DNA of 64,000 nt from Couchioplanes caeruleus (GCF_003751945.1 NZ_RJKL01000001.1:7334501-7398500); one strand, 5' to 3'; shown: positions 27,474 to 37,394, counted from the stretch's first letter. The notes: generated by a model not told the origin, from the letters alone. Numbers and translations are program-made.

Positions 27474-27487
27474 GGGCCTTTCGGCCC
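27474..27487. promoter_or_regulatory. DosR/DevR-like inverted repeat
   Basis: GGGCCTTTCGGCCC has 5-base arms around four bases and resembles the boxes recognised by DosR/DevR-type hypoxia regulators in Actinobacteria. It lies about 55 bases upstream of the CBS-BON gene, a usual place for an activator site. The sequence is plain; the regulator is inferred. Confidence 0.5.
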
Positions 27488-27540
27488 TGACCACCGGCCC
27501 TGACGCCGCCTAACGTCCGAGGTGAGAAGGAGGTCGCGTG

Positions 27541-28230
27541 GTGAAGAACTGGCATGTGGACGACGTGATGACGACTGCGGTGGTCACGGTCGCGGAGACG
27601 GTGCCGTACCGGACCGTCGTGGACCTGCTCATCAGGAACCGGCTGAGCGCCGTACCGGTGGTCGACGACTTCCAGCGCGTGACCGGTGTGGTCTCCGAGG
27701 CCGACCTGCTGCGCAAGATCGAGTACGCCGGTCAGGAGCAGCCGCGGATGTTCGAGGGGCGGCGCCGCCGTGGTGAGCGGCTGAAGGCCAACGCCCTTAC
27801 CGCCGCCGACCTGATGAGCAGTCCGGCGGTGACCGTGTTGACGGGCACGTCGATCCCCGCCGCTGCACGGCTCATGGACAGGGAACGGGTCAAGCGGCTT
27901 CCCGTGACCGACGATCTCGGCCGTCTGGTCGGCATCGTCTCCCGCAGCGACCTGCTCAAGGTGCATCTGCGTCCCGACGACGACATCCACCGTGACGTCC
28001 TGCACAATGTCGTGCGCGTGCACATGACCGACGCGCCTGAACAGGTGCAGGCCGACGTGCGCGAGGGCATCGTGACGCTGCACGGCCGCGTCGATCGGTG
28101 GTCGACGGCGGACATCGCCGGCCGGCTCACCCACCAGATCGCCGGCGTCGTCGATGTCGTCGACGAGCTGACCTACGACTACGACGACCGCGAGATCCTC
28201 GGCACCGGAGTTACCCACGGGGTCGGCTGA
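27541..28230 (+). CDS. CBS-pair and BON-domain protein
   Basis: Two CBS motifs (residues about 6-60, VDDVMTTAVVTV and VVDDFQRVTGVVSEADLLRK; about 90-145, DLMSSPAVTVLTG and LVGIVSRSDLL) make one Bateman module that binds adenine nucleotides. A C-terminal BON domain (about 155-215, VRVHMTDAPEQVQADVREGI) may contact membranes or protein partners. Homologues belong to hypoxia/dormancy regulons in Mycobacterium and Streptomyces. GTG at 27541 is seven bases after AAGGAGG; GTG at 27538 is equally in frame. Confidence 0.9.
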   Translation: MKNWHVDDVMTTAVVTVAETVPYRTVVDLLIRNRLSAVPVVDDFQRVTGVVSEADLLRKIEYAGQEQPRMFEGRRRRGERLKANALTAADLMSSPAVTVLTGTSIPAAARLMDRERVKRLPVTDDLGRLVGIVSRSDLLKVHLRPDDDIHRDVLHNVVRVHMTDAPEQVQADVREGIVTLHGRVDRWSTADIAGRLTHQIAGVVDVVDELTYDYDDREILGTGVTHGVG

Positions 28231-28460
28231 GCTGCCATTGCCGCAAGTCGCAGACCGGTTCGGCCGCCCGACCGCCGGCGTGTCCGCAACACCGTCGACG
28301 GTCGCACCACTGCCGGCCGCATGCGTGTGCACACGCGCACGGAGTACGGCGCCGCCCGACAGGATGTCTGAATGGCCGGAAATCCAGCGATTCGCTCCGT
28401 TAGAAGCCTATAACAAGGGGTAGACGCCTGTTTCTGAGATGCGGCAGCCGAGGAGCCACC

Positions 28461-30218
28461 ATGACCACCGTCTCACCGCGTCCTGTACGCACTCGGCCGC
28501 ATCCGGTGCGCCGGCAGGTGAAAGGTTCGGCGCTCGCGCGGATCCTGCGCACGACGGACGCGAAACAGATCGGGATCATGTACATGGTCACGTCGATCGT
28601 GTTCTATGTGATCGGTGGTTTCCTGGCGTTGCTGATGCGGGCGGAGCTGGCCCGGCCGGGCATGCAGGTCCTGTCGCCCGAGCAGTTCAACCAGATGTTC
28701 ACGATGCACGGCACGATCATGCTGCTGTTCTTCGCGACGCCGATCGTGTTCGCCTTCGCGAACTACGTGATCCCGATCCAGATCGGTGCCCCCGACGTGG
28801 CGTTCCCGCGGCTCAACGCCTTCGCCTACTGGCTCTACCTGTTCGGCAGCCTGATGGCCATGAGCGGATTTCTCACCCCCGGTGGCGCCGCCGACTTCGG
28901 CTGGTTCGCGTACACGCCGCTCAGCGACGACCTGCACTCGCCGGGCGTCGGCGGCAACATGTGGGTGGTCGGCCTGGCCGTCGGCGGTCTGGGCACCATC
29001 CTGGGCGCCGTCAACATGATCACGACGATCATCACGCTGCGGGCGCCGGGCATGACCATGTTCCGGATGCCGATCTTCACGTGGAACATCCTGGTCACCA
29101 GCCTGCTGGTGATCATGATCTTCCCGTTCCTGGCCGCCGCCCTCTTCGCGCTCGCCGCGGACCGCGTTTTGGGCGCCCACGTCTTCGACATCGACACCGG
29201 CGGCCCGATGTTGTGGCAGCACCTCTTCTGGTTCTTCGGCCACCCCGAGGTGTACGTGATCGCGCTGCCGTTCTTCGGCATCATCACCGAGGTCATCCCG
29301 GTCTTCAGCCGCAAGCCGGTCTTCGGCTACAAGGGCCTGGTCGGCGCGACCCTGCTGATCGCAGCCCTGTCGATGAGCGTGTGGGCGCACCACATGTTCG
29401 CCACCGGCCAGGTGCTGCTGCCGTTCTTCAGCCTGCTGAGCTTCATGATCGCCGTACCGACCGGCATGAAGTTCTTCGTCTGGATCGGCACGATGTGGCG
29501 CGGCCAGATCAGCTTCGAGTCGCCGATGCTGTTCGCGGTCGGCTTCATGGTCACCTTCCTGTTCGGTGGCCTCTCCGGCGTACTCCTCGCCTCCCCGCCG
29601 ATCGACTTCCACGTGTCGGACTCGTACTTCGTCATCGCGCACTTCCACTACGTGCTCTTCGGCACGATCGTGTTCGCGGTGTTCTCCGGCATCTACTTCT
29701 GGTTCCCGAAGATGTTCGGCCGGATGCTCGACGACCGGCTCGGAAAGATCCACTTCTGGCTGACGTTCCTGGGCTTCCACACCACGTTCCTGGTGCAGCA
29801 CTGGCTCGGTACCGAGGGCATGCCGCGCCGCTACGCCGACTACCAGCCCGACGACGGCTTCACCACGCTGAACACCATCTCCACCATCGGATCCTTCGTC
29901 CTGGGCGTGGCCACGCTGCCGTTCCTCTACAACGTCTGGAAGTCGTACAAGGCCGGCCAGCTCGTCACGGTGGACGACCCGTGGGGCCACGGCAACTCGC
30001 TGGAGTGGGCGACCTCGTCGCCGCCGCCGTTGCGCAACTTCGACCGCATGCCGCGGATCCGCTCGGAGCGCCCGGCGTTCGACGCCAAGTACCCCGAACT
30101 CGCCGCGGGCGGGCAGTCCTTGGCCGGCCCGCCGGAGGGTGGCGCGCGCCCCTTGACGACCGAGTCGGATGGCGGCGCCACCTACTCGGAGGACGTGAGC
30201 ACGGACCGCGACCGTTGA
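28461..30218 (+). CDS. ctaD: Cytochrome c oxidase subunit I (aa3-type)
   Basis: Catalytic subunit of the terminal oxidase, 585 residues, about 12 transmembrane helices. Visible ligands: His of heme a in [12 protein letters not shown], CuB/cross-link HPEVYV (His-x-x-x-Tyr), the CuB pair in WAHHMF, and the two heme histidines in [10 protein letters not shown]. The C-terminal 60 residues form an acidic cytoplasmic tail usual in actinobacteria. GAGGAG precedes the ATG. It stands alone, without ctaC, ctaE or qcr genes, as is often the case for a second ctaD copy. It could be the end acceptor for electrons from the hydrogenase 24 kb away, via quinol and bc1; that link is inference. Confidence 0.96.
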   Translation: MTTVSPRPVRTRPHPVRRQVKGSALARILRTTDAKQIGIMYMVTSIVFYVIGGFLALLMRAELARPGMQVLSPEQFNQMFTMHGTIMLLFFATPIVFAFANYVIPIQIGAPDVAFPRLNAFAYWLYLFGSLMAMSGFLTPGGAADFGWFAYTPLSDDLHSPGVGGNMWVVGLAVGGLGTILGAVNMITTIITLRAPGMTMFRMPIFTWNILVTSLLVIMIFPFLAAALFALAADRVLGAHVFDIDTGGPMLWQHLFWFFGHPEVYVIALPFFGIITEVIPVFSRKPVFGYKGLVGATLLIAALSMSVWAHHMFATGQVLLPFFSLLSFMIAVPTGMKFFVWIGTMWRGQISFESPMLFAVGFMVTFLFGGLSGVLLASPPIDFHVSDSYFVIAHFHYVLFGTIVFAVFSGIYFWFPKMFGRMLDDRLGKIHFWLTFLGFHTTFLVQHWLGTEGMPRRYADYQPDDGFTTLNTISTIGSFVLGVATLPFLYNVWKSYKAGQLVTVDDPWGHGNSLEWATSSPPPLRNFDRMPRIRSERPAFDAKYPELAAGGQSLAGPPEGGARPLTTESDGGATYSEDVSTDRDR

Positions 30219-30434
30219 CGCGGCAGTCGCGTGTCCGGCCGGATTGGCTTCGCCGCGCGATGCCGTCAAGGGCTTCTGCCGCGCAAGGTCAAGTCCGGCT
30301 GTCCGGCTATGCTCCGGCCGTCCATCAGCAACCTGGCGCTGCGTCGCAGGGTTTCTGATGGACGAACATCGCCACTGGCTCGCTTCGAGTCGCAGGTGCA
30401 ACCCGCGGCGACGGAGGGCGAAACTGTGAGCGGT

Positions 30435-31055
30435 CTAGCCGAGAAGCAGGTCGCCGTACTTGACCACGATCGCCAGTGTCAGGATCAGCAGCCAGATGAC
30501 CACGATGAGCAGGTCGAGGTTGGCTTGCACTCCTCGGACGAGAGCGTTTTGTAGCCGGGTCGGCAGAAACAGGTTGTCGTCACGGATGTTGACGTGGGTC
30601 AGGGTGGCGAACACCAGGGTCGTGGATACGGTGACGAGCAGGCACCACGGGCACAGTGCGCCGATGTGGAACATCGACTGGTAGAACAGCCAGTACGCGA
30701 AGCCGAACCCGATGGCGTAGACGACCTGCGCGGCGAACATGAACCAGCGGGGGAACCGAACGCCGCCCAGGCAGGCCACCGCGATGGTGATCACGACCGG
30801 TTCGGCGATCAGGCCGAGGAACGCGTTGGGGAAGCCGAGTAGCTGCGACTGCCAGGCGGCGGCGACCGTGCCGCAGATGATCACCTGGTTGATGTTGCAG
30901 GACAGCTCCGCCGTCGGGTCGGCGGCGAGTTTGACCGCGTCGACTGCCAGCACGAAAGAGGCGATCAGGCTCAGCACCGAGGAGAACAGCATGGTGCCGA
31001 AGATCCAGGCGTTGGCGTGCCGGATGCGGTGCAGCGTGGTGAGGAGCGCGGCCAC
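30435..31055 (-). CDS. Vitamin K epoxide reductase (VKOR) family disulfide oxidoreductase
   Basis: A four- to five-helix membrane protein of 206 residues. The redox CPWC (HIGALCPWCLL) and the loop cysteines (LSCNINQVIICGTV) are all present. Bacterial VKOR reoxidises DsbA-like proteins and passes electrons to quinone, driving disulfide formation outside the membrane. GTG at 31055 overlaps the stop of a DsbA-like remnant by one base, the usual DsbA-VKOR operon order. The C-terminal helix after NLDLLIVVIWLL is typical of the actinobacterial form. Confidence 0.9.
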   Translation of the reverse strand: MAALLTTLHRIRHANAWIFGTMLFSSVLSLIASFVLAVDAVKLAADPTAELSCNINQVIICGTVAAAWQSQLLGFPNAFLGLIAEPVVITIAVACLGGVRFPRWFMFAAQVVYAIGFGFAYWLFYQSMFHIGALCPWCLLVTVSTTLVFATLTHVNIRDDNLFLPTRLQNALVRGVQANLDLLIVVIWLLILTLAIVVKYGDLLLG

Positions 31056-31159
31056 TATGCGCCGCTCTTGGCCGCGGCGTCGATGGCCTGGGTCAACGGG
31101 CCTACCTGGTACACGTTGCCCTCGAACACTGTGCCGTTGATCTTCACCGGTTGGTGCTC
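31055..31159 (-). pseudogene. C-terminal stump of a DsbA/thioredoxin-like gene
   Basis: The 34 codons before the VKOR start read VKINGTVFEGNVYQVGPLTQ and AIDAAAKSG, the end of a periplasmic thioredoxin-fold DsbA. An in-frame TGA sits just upstream and no CxxC domain or signal peptide remains within reach. The gene has lost its N-terminal four-fifths. Confidence 0.65.
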
Positions 31160-31425
31160 TCAGCATGTCCTCTCTTATTTCAGACAGACAGGGTCGTTGG
31201 TCCTGTACGGGCCCGCCATACGGCAAGGGTCGAATGGGGCGATGTCAGCCAGGCGGCGCAACCTTCGTCGACCGCCTACTCCGCCGCCGCTCCGAGGACG
31301 CCGCTGTCGCCGAGGAATCACCCGCGCGCTGGTCCTGTCGATTCCCTGAGACGGAGTTAGGTCGGGCCTACGCTGGGTTTCAGCCTCGGATGGCGTGGAC
31401 AGCGGAGACAGGCCGGAGGTGGGCG

Positions 31426-31842
31426 ATGTGCGGGTCGGTGTCGGCGATCGGTCTCGAGGAGCATGAGCGCCGCCTGTGGCCGCAACTGCGGGAGCGGTTA
31501 CGCGAACCCGGGCACATGATGGCCCTGATGCGTGGCGCGCTTGGCGGTGACGTCGAGGTCGCCGCGGTGGTCGCGGTGACCCCACAGGGCAGGGTCAGGC
31601 CGCTGGCGGTCCTGGCCACCCCGCAGGAGATCGTCCAGGAGATCCGCCTAGTCGACGACCTGCGGGACAGCGACGGCGCCGGCCAGGACGGGCCGCGACG
31701 GGCCAAGATCGGCGACTACGACGTGGAGATCCTGCTCGACGAGGGGGTCGACGGCCCGCCGCGACCACTGGCGATCCTCGCCAACCCGTGGATCGACCAG
31801 CACCTCCTGCTGTTCGCCCGCACCCTCTGGCGCAGACGCTGA
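31426..31842 (+). CDS. Hypothetical protein
   Basis: A 138-residue protein of alternating helices and strands (LEEHERRLWPQLRERLREPG, MRPLAVLATPQ-like strand PLAVLATPQEIVQEIRLVDD, GDYDVEILLD, LAILANPWIDQHLLLFAR). Resembles small actinobacterial proteins of unknown function. GGAGGTGGGCG precedes the ATG at 31426, which decided the start. Confidence 0.6.
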   Translation: MCGSVSAIGLEEHERRLWPQLRERLREPGHMMALMRGALGGDVEVAAVVAVTPQGRVRPLAVLATPQEIVQEIRLVDDLRDSDGAGQDGPRRAKIGDYDVEILLDEGVDGPPRPLAILANPWIDQHLLLFARTLWRRR

Positions 31843-32310
31843 CAACGTCGAACAGGTACGGGCGTTCGGCGGAGGCTCTTCTCGCCCCGAAGATTCCGCG
31901 TCCGGCGGGGCGTTCGGGGCGCTTGGCCGCGCGTTTCGACCTTCTCCGGCTCGGTCCGCCGACCATCGGCAACGTCTGCTACCAGGCACATGGAGATCTA
32001 TGGCTGGCAGGAACCGCGCTGCAACACCCAAGATCGCCGGCTCCACCGATCAGGGCCTTTCAGGATCCCTCAATGTCGCTGTCATTTCTGGGGCGGGAAA
32101 AGGAACCCGTGCGCCGCAGGATCGCATCGATGAGTCCGGCGAGGCCCGGCCCCCTCAGCCGGGCAGAGTACGGGTGGGGCGCCTCACCTGTCAGCGCTGA
32201 CCATGGACCCGGCGCCGGAGCCGGGCTCCGCGCGCGGTGGGCCACGCGTGTTCGCGGAGGGGTAGCCGGTCGAACGTTGCGGTCCATGGCGTGGTGGTGA
32301 TGTCCTGTCG
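31843..32310. other. Stretch without a recognisable gene
   Basis: Nothing recognised on either strand. Confidence 0.4.
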
Positions 32311-32784
32311 TCAGGCTGCGCCGGGTGCGGCCCCGGATGCCGGCGTCAGGTGCTTGCCGACGAGCAGGAGCGCGTAACCGATCAGCGCCACCAGCACACC
32401 GAGACCCGTGGCCATCGCGGCGACGCCGAACGACACGACCGAGGTGAACAGCGACGACCGCAGGAACGATCCGGTCATCACGACTTCCCTCTTGGGGTCC
32501 TCCTTCGCCAGCTCGGCGTAGGTCTTACCACCACTGGCGGCGAGCGCGTGCTTCTCGATGACCTTTGCCTCGGCATACGCGGTCAACGGGCCATCGATCT
32601 TATTACCGGCGAAGCTGTCGGCGTCCGCAGAGACGGTGATCTTCTCATCGGCGAGCTGGCTCGACACGGTGAACCAGGTAGCGGCTCCGGCGATCACCAT
32701 GAGAATTCCCGCGGCGATGATCAGCATTCCGAAGCTGCGGATCAGCCCGGCGGGAGACTTCCTGCTGGTAGCGGTTAACGACAC
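32311..32784 (-). CDS. Two-helix membrane protein of unknown function
   Basis: A 157-residue protein with a transmembrane helix at about 17-40 (SFGMLIIAAGILMVIAGAAT) and another hydrophobic block at about 110-142, separated by an extracellular loop (LADEKITVSADADSFAGNKI, then GPLTAYAEAKVIEKHAL). The loop is conserved in a family often misnamed LigA-like dioxygenase; no catalytic motif supports that name. Confidence 0.75.
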   Translation of the reverse strand: MSLTATSRKSPAGLIRSFGMLIIAAGILMVIAGAATWFTVSSQLADEKITVSADADSFAGNKIDGPLTAYAEAKVIEKHALAASGGKTYAELAKEDPKREVVMTGSFLRSSLFTSVVSFGVAAMATGLGVLVALIGYALLLVGKHLTPASGAAPGAA

Positions 32785-33734
32785 GATCGATCCTTCCAGT
32801 CCCTGCCCACCGACTGCGGGCTGCCCACGGTTGGATCGCGTCTACCCCTTGCCGGAAGAATCATGCTTTGTACCATCGGACGTTTTTGCGCTGTCGGTCC
32901 GCAGGAAGCCTCGTGTGGGGTATCCGCTGACGGCCCTTGGACGGGTAACCAGGCGATGATCACTGCGGCGGTGGGCGTAGCGCCGCGCAGCCGGAGATCC
33001 GGCCGTCAGCGCAAGCCCGCCAGTACGGTCACAAGTCCATGCGATGGCTTACTGCGCGCTGACGAATGTCGCCATCCCGAGCCCGCGCTGACGATTCCGG
33101 CGATCCAGCCCCCTGCTCGGTATCTCCCGCCCGGACCCGCCCAAGTCGGTGATGCTTCGGCGCGCCATGAAAGTGGCGGCATGGACGATGCCCGGTGACC
33201 GCATCGCGGCTGGTAGGTCGGCCTCCACGCGGGAGGGCACCCGCCTGCGTCGGCCGGGCAGAAGTGTCGGCCTGACGGTGACCCTAGGCACGCCAGCGTG
33301 CCACTGAAGCGAACGGCCACCTCGTGTCAGCGACGACTGATCAACTGGACCGGCCAGAGATCGTGTGAGGAACAGTTGGATCTCGACCGACAGGGCCGGG
33401 GAGTGGGTGCGGCAGCCGAGTGCAGCAACCGACCGGACCAGGTGAGCCGCAAAGCACCATCAGCGGTCGCCTAGCCTCGCGAAGCGCTCGAAGAGGCCGA
33501 GTTGCGATGCGCGCGGGGGGTCTGGTCATTCAAGTCCGGCACAGTCCAGTCGTTCGTCGATGTAGTCGTCGACTCTGCGGTGTGGATCGGGTTCCTCGGT
33601 CCGTGCGTTGTCGTCGGTGGTACAGCTCATCGACAGGCAGTGTGCCGTATCCGTCGGGACTCTAGCTTGACGTCGTGGCTGTCAGGAGGCTCCGGCCGGT
33701 GTACGTCAACCTCCCGTTCATTCCTTGATGGTCC
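32785..33734. other. Long stretch without a recognisable gene
   Basis: About 950 bases. Frames on both strands are short, Arg- or Ser-rich and lack ribosome sites. No remnant identified. Confidence 0.45.
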
Positions 33735-34934
33735 TCAGCCGCAGATCAGGTCGTCGAGCAGTGTCAGCTCCCGCTGTATGACCGCTTCTGCCCGGTCCGG
33801 GTCGGCCAGCTCGGTGGCCAGGTACAAGACCGTCGAGCGGCGCCCGTCCGCGGTGACCGCGGCGAGGGTGCTCATTCCGGGCATGGAGCCGACGTGCGCC
33901 CAGGAGCCGCCGCACCGGTTGGGTATCCACATGATCCCCAGTCCGTAGCGGATGCCCGGCCGAATTCCCTGGAATCCATCGGCCAGTACAGTCTGGTGCA
34001 GCTCGGCCATCTGTCCGGGCCGCAATAGCCGGCCGCGCGCCACCGCCTGCCAGAAGCGGGCCAGGTCGGTGGTGGTGCTGACCAGGCCGCCGGCCGAGGC
34101 CGTCACGGTCGGATTGAAGACGGTCGTGTCGACCAGCGGCCCGCCCGCAGCGAACTGCCGGTATCCCTTGGCGTGCGGCCGGGGCAAGGTCGGCCGGTCG
34201 CCGGGGTAGAACGTACGGGTCAGGTGCAGCGGGACGAGGATCCGGGAGCGCACCTCGGTGTGCCACGAATGTCCGGTGACTCGTTCGATGAGCATGCCGG
34301 CCACGAGGTAGTTGGTGTTCGAGTAGCTCCAGCGCGTGCCGGCGGCGAACAGCGGCGGGTGCCGCATCGCGATCGCCACCAGATGCGCCTCGGTGTAATG
34401 GTCGAAGCGGTGCACCAGGAACTCGTCGGCCGACTTGAGCGCGTCGAGGTCGTTGGTGGGGTCGTAGAGGCCGCTGGTGTGCTGCAGGACCTGGCGTACG
34501 GTGACGTGCCGGCCGTCGTTGCCGTTGGCGTTGAGGACACCGGGCAGCCAGCGTTCGATCGGGTCGTCCAGCCGGATCCGGCCCTCACCGACGAGCTGGA
34601 GCAGCACCACCGACACGAACGTCTTCGTGGTGCTGCCGATCCGGAAGTAGCCGTCGACCGGCATCGGCGCGCCGGTGTCCAGGTCGGCCACACCGCTGCG
34701 GGCTGCGGTCACCCGCCCCCCGTCGTGGACCAGGCCCTGCGTGCCGGATGCGCCGAGGTGGTGCAGATCGTCGAGCCCGTGCCGTAGCACCGCTGTCGTG
34801 GACCGGCGATCCGGGGGCGGCGAGGCCGACCCGGCCCCTGCGCCGACCGCCGTGGCCAGCACCGCGCCAACCGTCGCGGCCGCCACGACTCTCCGCCACC
34901 TCTCGGCCCTTCGGACTGCGGAATGTGCGCTCAC
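33735..34934 (-). CDS. Secreted serine hydrolase, class C beta-lactamase/DD-peptidase fold
   Basis: A 399-residue exported enzyme. An Arg-rich n-region and AATVGAVLATAVGAGAGSAS form a signal peptide. Catalytic triad motifs are present: SxxK in FRIGSTTKTF, YxN in WSYSNTNYLVAG and HxG in WAHVGSMPG. Such proteins are D-aminopeptidases, DD-carboxypeptidases or esterases; the substrate cannot be told. AAGGAG lies seven bases before the GTG start. Monocistronic. Confidence 0.9.
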   Translation of the reverse strand: MSAHSAVRRAERWRRVVAAATVGAVLATAVGAGAGSASPPPDRRSTTAVLRHGLDDLHHLGASGTQGLVHDGGRVTAARSGVADLDTGAPMPVDGYFRIGSTTKTFVSVVLLQLVGEGRIRLDDPIERWLPGVLNANGNDGRHVTVRQVLQHTSGLYDPTNDLDALKSADEFLVHRFDHYTEAHLVAIAMRHPPLFAAGTRWSYSNTNYLVAGMLIERVTGHSWHTEVRSRILVPLHLTRTFYPGDRPTLPRPHAKGYRQFAAGGPLVDTTVFNPTVTASAGGLVSTTTDLARFWQAVARGRLLRPGQMAELHQTVLADGFQGIRPGIRYGLGIMWIPNRCGGSWAHVGSMPGMSTLAAVTADGRRSTVLYLATELADPDRAEAVIQRELTLLDDLICG

Positions 34935-35204
34935 ATCGAGGCTCCTTTCGGGAACATATCTGTCCCCGACCGTACGAAGAATCTCGATGTCCGCACCAGC
35001 CGGAAAACCCGGAACCCGACTTGGGGGTCAGCCCCCATGCCGGACCGCCAACCGTCAAACAGCACCGCGGTGAAGTGTGGGAAGGAAGCCGCGATGCCGG
35101 GATGCTCGAGTCGGCGGCATCGCTCCGGTCGGATGGATGGCCACGGTGAGCGGATGGCGCCGGGCCGCCCTACCCCGACCACCCATGTCACGGTGCCGCA
35201 CCGT

Positions 35205-35519
35205 CTACAACATACCTTTCAAGCGCTCACCAAGAAGAAGCCCCGACAGTCCACAGGCCCATATGGATTTGCGTACGGCAGGCGAAGCATCGACTATTGT
35301 TACTCGAATCCCCGCGATGTTCGCCAACTGATGGCACGCAACAAGGGATCGCAACGCCGAGGAATCTATGCTGTCGATCCCACTCAGGTCCAGATCTATA
35401 CGCGCCGGTGTGGAGGTGGATATCATCTTGATGATAATGTCCCGGGCGTCGCCGGCGCGTGCCTCGTCGAGGTTGCCGATGAGCGCGATGCGGACGACTG
35501 AACGTGCGTCACTCCCCAT
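35205..35519 (-). CDS. STAS-domain protein
   Basis: A 104-residue anti-sigma antagonist-like STAS domain (IALIGNLDEARAGDARDIII; IDLDLSGIDSIDSSALRSLV; AVRKSIWACGL). The DSSAL loop keeps Ser residues that can be phosphorylated in this family. No anti-sigma gene is adjacent. Codon use is richer in A/T than in most neighbours, suggesting separate origin. Confidence 0.75.
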   Translation of the reverse strand: MGSDARSVVRIALIGNLDEARAGDARDIIIKMISTSTPARIDLDLSGIDSIDSSALRSLVACHQLANIAGIRVTIVDASPAVRKSIWACGLSGLLLGERLKGML

Positions 35520-35620
35520 TGGTGGATCCCGTCCATGTGAAACAATAGTCGGCAGCCGGATACTGAAGCGGATGTACCGCGTGCACAGGTGCCGTGGTTT
35601 CTGCGGCTGCCGCGGCGGCC

Positions 35621-36073
35621 TCAGTTTTCGGATCGAAACTCGCCGGAAGCAATCGACGCACTTTCCCTGCGTAACCTGCAGGATTCGATGGCTCGCATCA
35701 ATGCTCGGGAAACCTGACCGAAGACTCGAGGATCAGTGGTGGAAAACAGTACCGCAACGCTTCCGCGATATTCTGCCCACAGCTCCATTCTCGGCACGTA
35801 CAGCCGGCGGAAAGCGAGAATTGCGGCGAGTATCGTCGCTCCGGCGGAGAGAAACGGATTTTGTAGCACCGAGCCGGCCGAAACGCCGAACGTCATCAAC
35901 GCCACGATCGCGTAAATCGTACCGGGTGACGCCCGGCCAGGCCTCAGGCGTCGAACCATACCGATCTTTCCAATATGCTTGATGGGATAGCGCGCAACGC
36001 CGGTTCCAAGCTTGATGAACGCCTGATCGGTGATGATCGTTTCTCGGCCGTAGAAATAGAAGATCGTTCTCAT
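35621..36073 (-). CDS. DUF6232-like membrane protein
   Basis: A 150-residue protein. The N-terminal beta-rich segment (FYFYGRETIITDQAFIKLG, YPIKHIGKIGMVRR) and two adjoining hydrophobic helices (about 52-95) match the Streptomyces/Micromonosporaceae family I know as DUF6232; function unknown. GGAGG four bases before ATG 36073 fixes the start. DNA around 35.2-36.2 kb is noticeably poorer in G+C than its surroundings. Confidence 0.7.
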   Translation of the reverse strand: MRTIFYFYGRETIITDQAFIKLGTGVARYPIKHIGKIGMVRRLRPGRASPGTIYAIVALMTFGVSAGSVLQNPFLSAGATILAAILAFRRLYVPRMELWAEYRGSVAVLFSTTDPRVFGQVSRALMRAIESCRLRRESASIASGEFRSEN

Positions 36074-36981
36074 GCCGCCTCCATTCTCGTGCGACCCGTC
36101 GTAGCGTTCCCTCGTGCGCTCGGTTATCGAAAGGAGGCCTTGTCTCACTTCGACAGGAGAACAAGGCGCTGCATCGTTAGAAGGGTAAAGGAGTGTATGT
36201 CCCGCGCCATGTCGGACGCGGGTACACCTCGTTTACCCAAATTGTTGCGCACGGCAGAAGGGAAGGAACGCACATTGCCGGCCACCGTCCGATCCTCCGA
36301 GGAGACGTCGGCAACCGAACCGGCGAGCCATCGACTCCGGGATCGACACCAGAATCGCAGGAAACTCCGCGCCGTTCTTCTACCGAGCGACCTGATCACC
36401 TCTACCGATCGGGAGAGGGGACGTTTGGCAGGTCGGCTTCTCTGCGACCGTTGCCCCGTCCAGGCGGCGATCTCCACCGTGGCGGCGGCGGGTGGCTACG
36501 ACACGTTCCGTCGGTCGCCGGGTCGCCGGGTCGGCGGGTCGCCGGGTCGGCGCTCGCGGTCGGGAGATCGGGGGAGGCCGGCAACGCGGACTCGGCTATT
36601 GCGACAGTTGCGATATCTGACGGTGCTGGCAGCTCAGATCACGCTGCTCAGGCTCAGTCGACGCCAGAAAACGGCCCGGCTGCTGACCGCGGCTAGCGGC
36701 GATCCCCTGACCGCCCCGCTGCCCCCGCCCGGCTCGCTCAGCTCTACCAGCGCGCAGCCTCGCAATGCGTACAAATCCGATGACTTCTCGTGGCCGGGAT
36801 CTTCGTCAACCATGCATACGAACAGGCACGTTTCCGCCACGCCGTGCGATACCTGCGTACACGGGCCGACCTCCGCCCTACCGATGGCGACGAGGCACCC
36901 CACCGCCACCGTTCCAGCTCACCGGGTTGCTGAGTTCGGCTCGATCTTGAAAGGGTGGCTGCTCGAGTAGCGGGGGTGGAT
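36074..36981. other. Long stretch without a convincing gene
   Basis: Two overlapping plus-strand frames run through it (ending at 36696 and 36970) but neither has a domain or ribosome site. It contains a GGTCGCCGG-type tandem repeat at about 36513-36551. Confidence 0.4.
36513..36551. repeat. Short tandem repeat (CGGGTCGC/CGGGTCGG units)
   Basis: Four to five consecutive 8-base units alternate between CGGGTCGC and CGGGTCGG. Non-coding by my reading; likely slipped-strand expansion. Confidence 0.65.
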
Positions 36982-37389
36982 ATGGCCGCATCGTCGACAG
37001 GCGCCAGGCAGAGGGGCGGATTGGCGTTGCTGATCTGGCTTGCTGGCCCGCTGTTCGAGTTGGCCGGCGTCTTGTTGATCTACGCGGGCATGCCGGACGT
37101 TGTAGAGGACGTGGGATTCAGCAGTCCAGTCACTCAGGTCATGGTGCTCGCTGTTCTAGTGGTCACGGTCGGAGGTGCACTACTCGCCTGGCGCGGGGTA
37201 ACCGGCACTGCTCGCTGGGTAGTTGCCGCTGCTCTGTTTGTTGCAGCGGGGCTGACCGCCGCGCTCGGGCTCGCCTTCATCACGGGAGGCATCCTCGCCG
37301 TCTTCACGATCTTGATGTTGCACTCGGCCCTGTCGATCGCCTTCGTCGGCCGTGCGGTGCTGCGCTCCTCCGCCAGCGAAGGACGGTGA
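36982..37389 (+). CDS. Four-helix membrane protein opening a type VII secretion-type operon
   Basis: A 135-residue protein made almost wholly of four transmembrane helices (LALLIWLAGPLFELAGVLLI, VMVLAVLVVTVGGALLAW, WVVAAALFVAAGLTAALGLA, LAVFTILMLHSALSIAFVG). No family recognised. ATG at 36982 was preferred over the GTG two codons upstream; the site GGGGGTGG is close to both. Its stop overlaps the YbaB-like gene, so the four genes to 39242 form one operon. Confidence 0.65.
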   Translation: MAASSTGARQRGGLALLIWLAGPLFELAGVLLIYAGMPDVVEDVGFSSPVTQVMVLAVLVVTVGGALLAWRGVTGTARWVVAAALFVAAGLTAALGLAFITGGILAVFTILMLHSALSIAFVGRAVLRSSASEGR

Positions 37390-37394
37390 TCGTG

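Larger units (their letters stand above)
26911..27540. other. Long upstream region of the CBS-BON gene
   Basis: No gene recognised on either strand. The 3' third holds a 24-base tandem duplication and a DosR-like inverted repeat, listed separately. Confidence 0.45.

Noticed and set aside
27474-27487. Rho-independent terminator
   Set aside because: The arms are only five bases and it lies just upstream of a gene, not downstream of one; a protein-binding site is more likely.
28439-30401. Open frames of about 640 codons overlapping ctaD on both strands
   Set aside because: Shifted or antisense readings of cytochrome oxidase subunit I; Arg/His/Asp-rich without transmembrane pattern.
36197-36970. 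Protein-coding gene on the plus strand
   Set aside because: Two competing frames, no ribosome site, Arg-rich low-complexity product and a tandem repeat inside; no family match.
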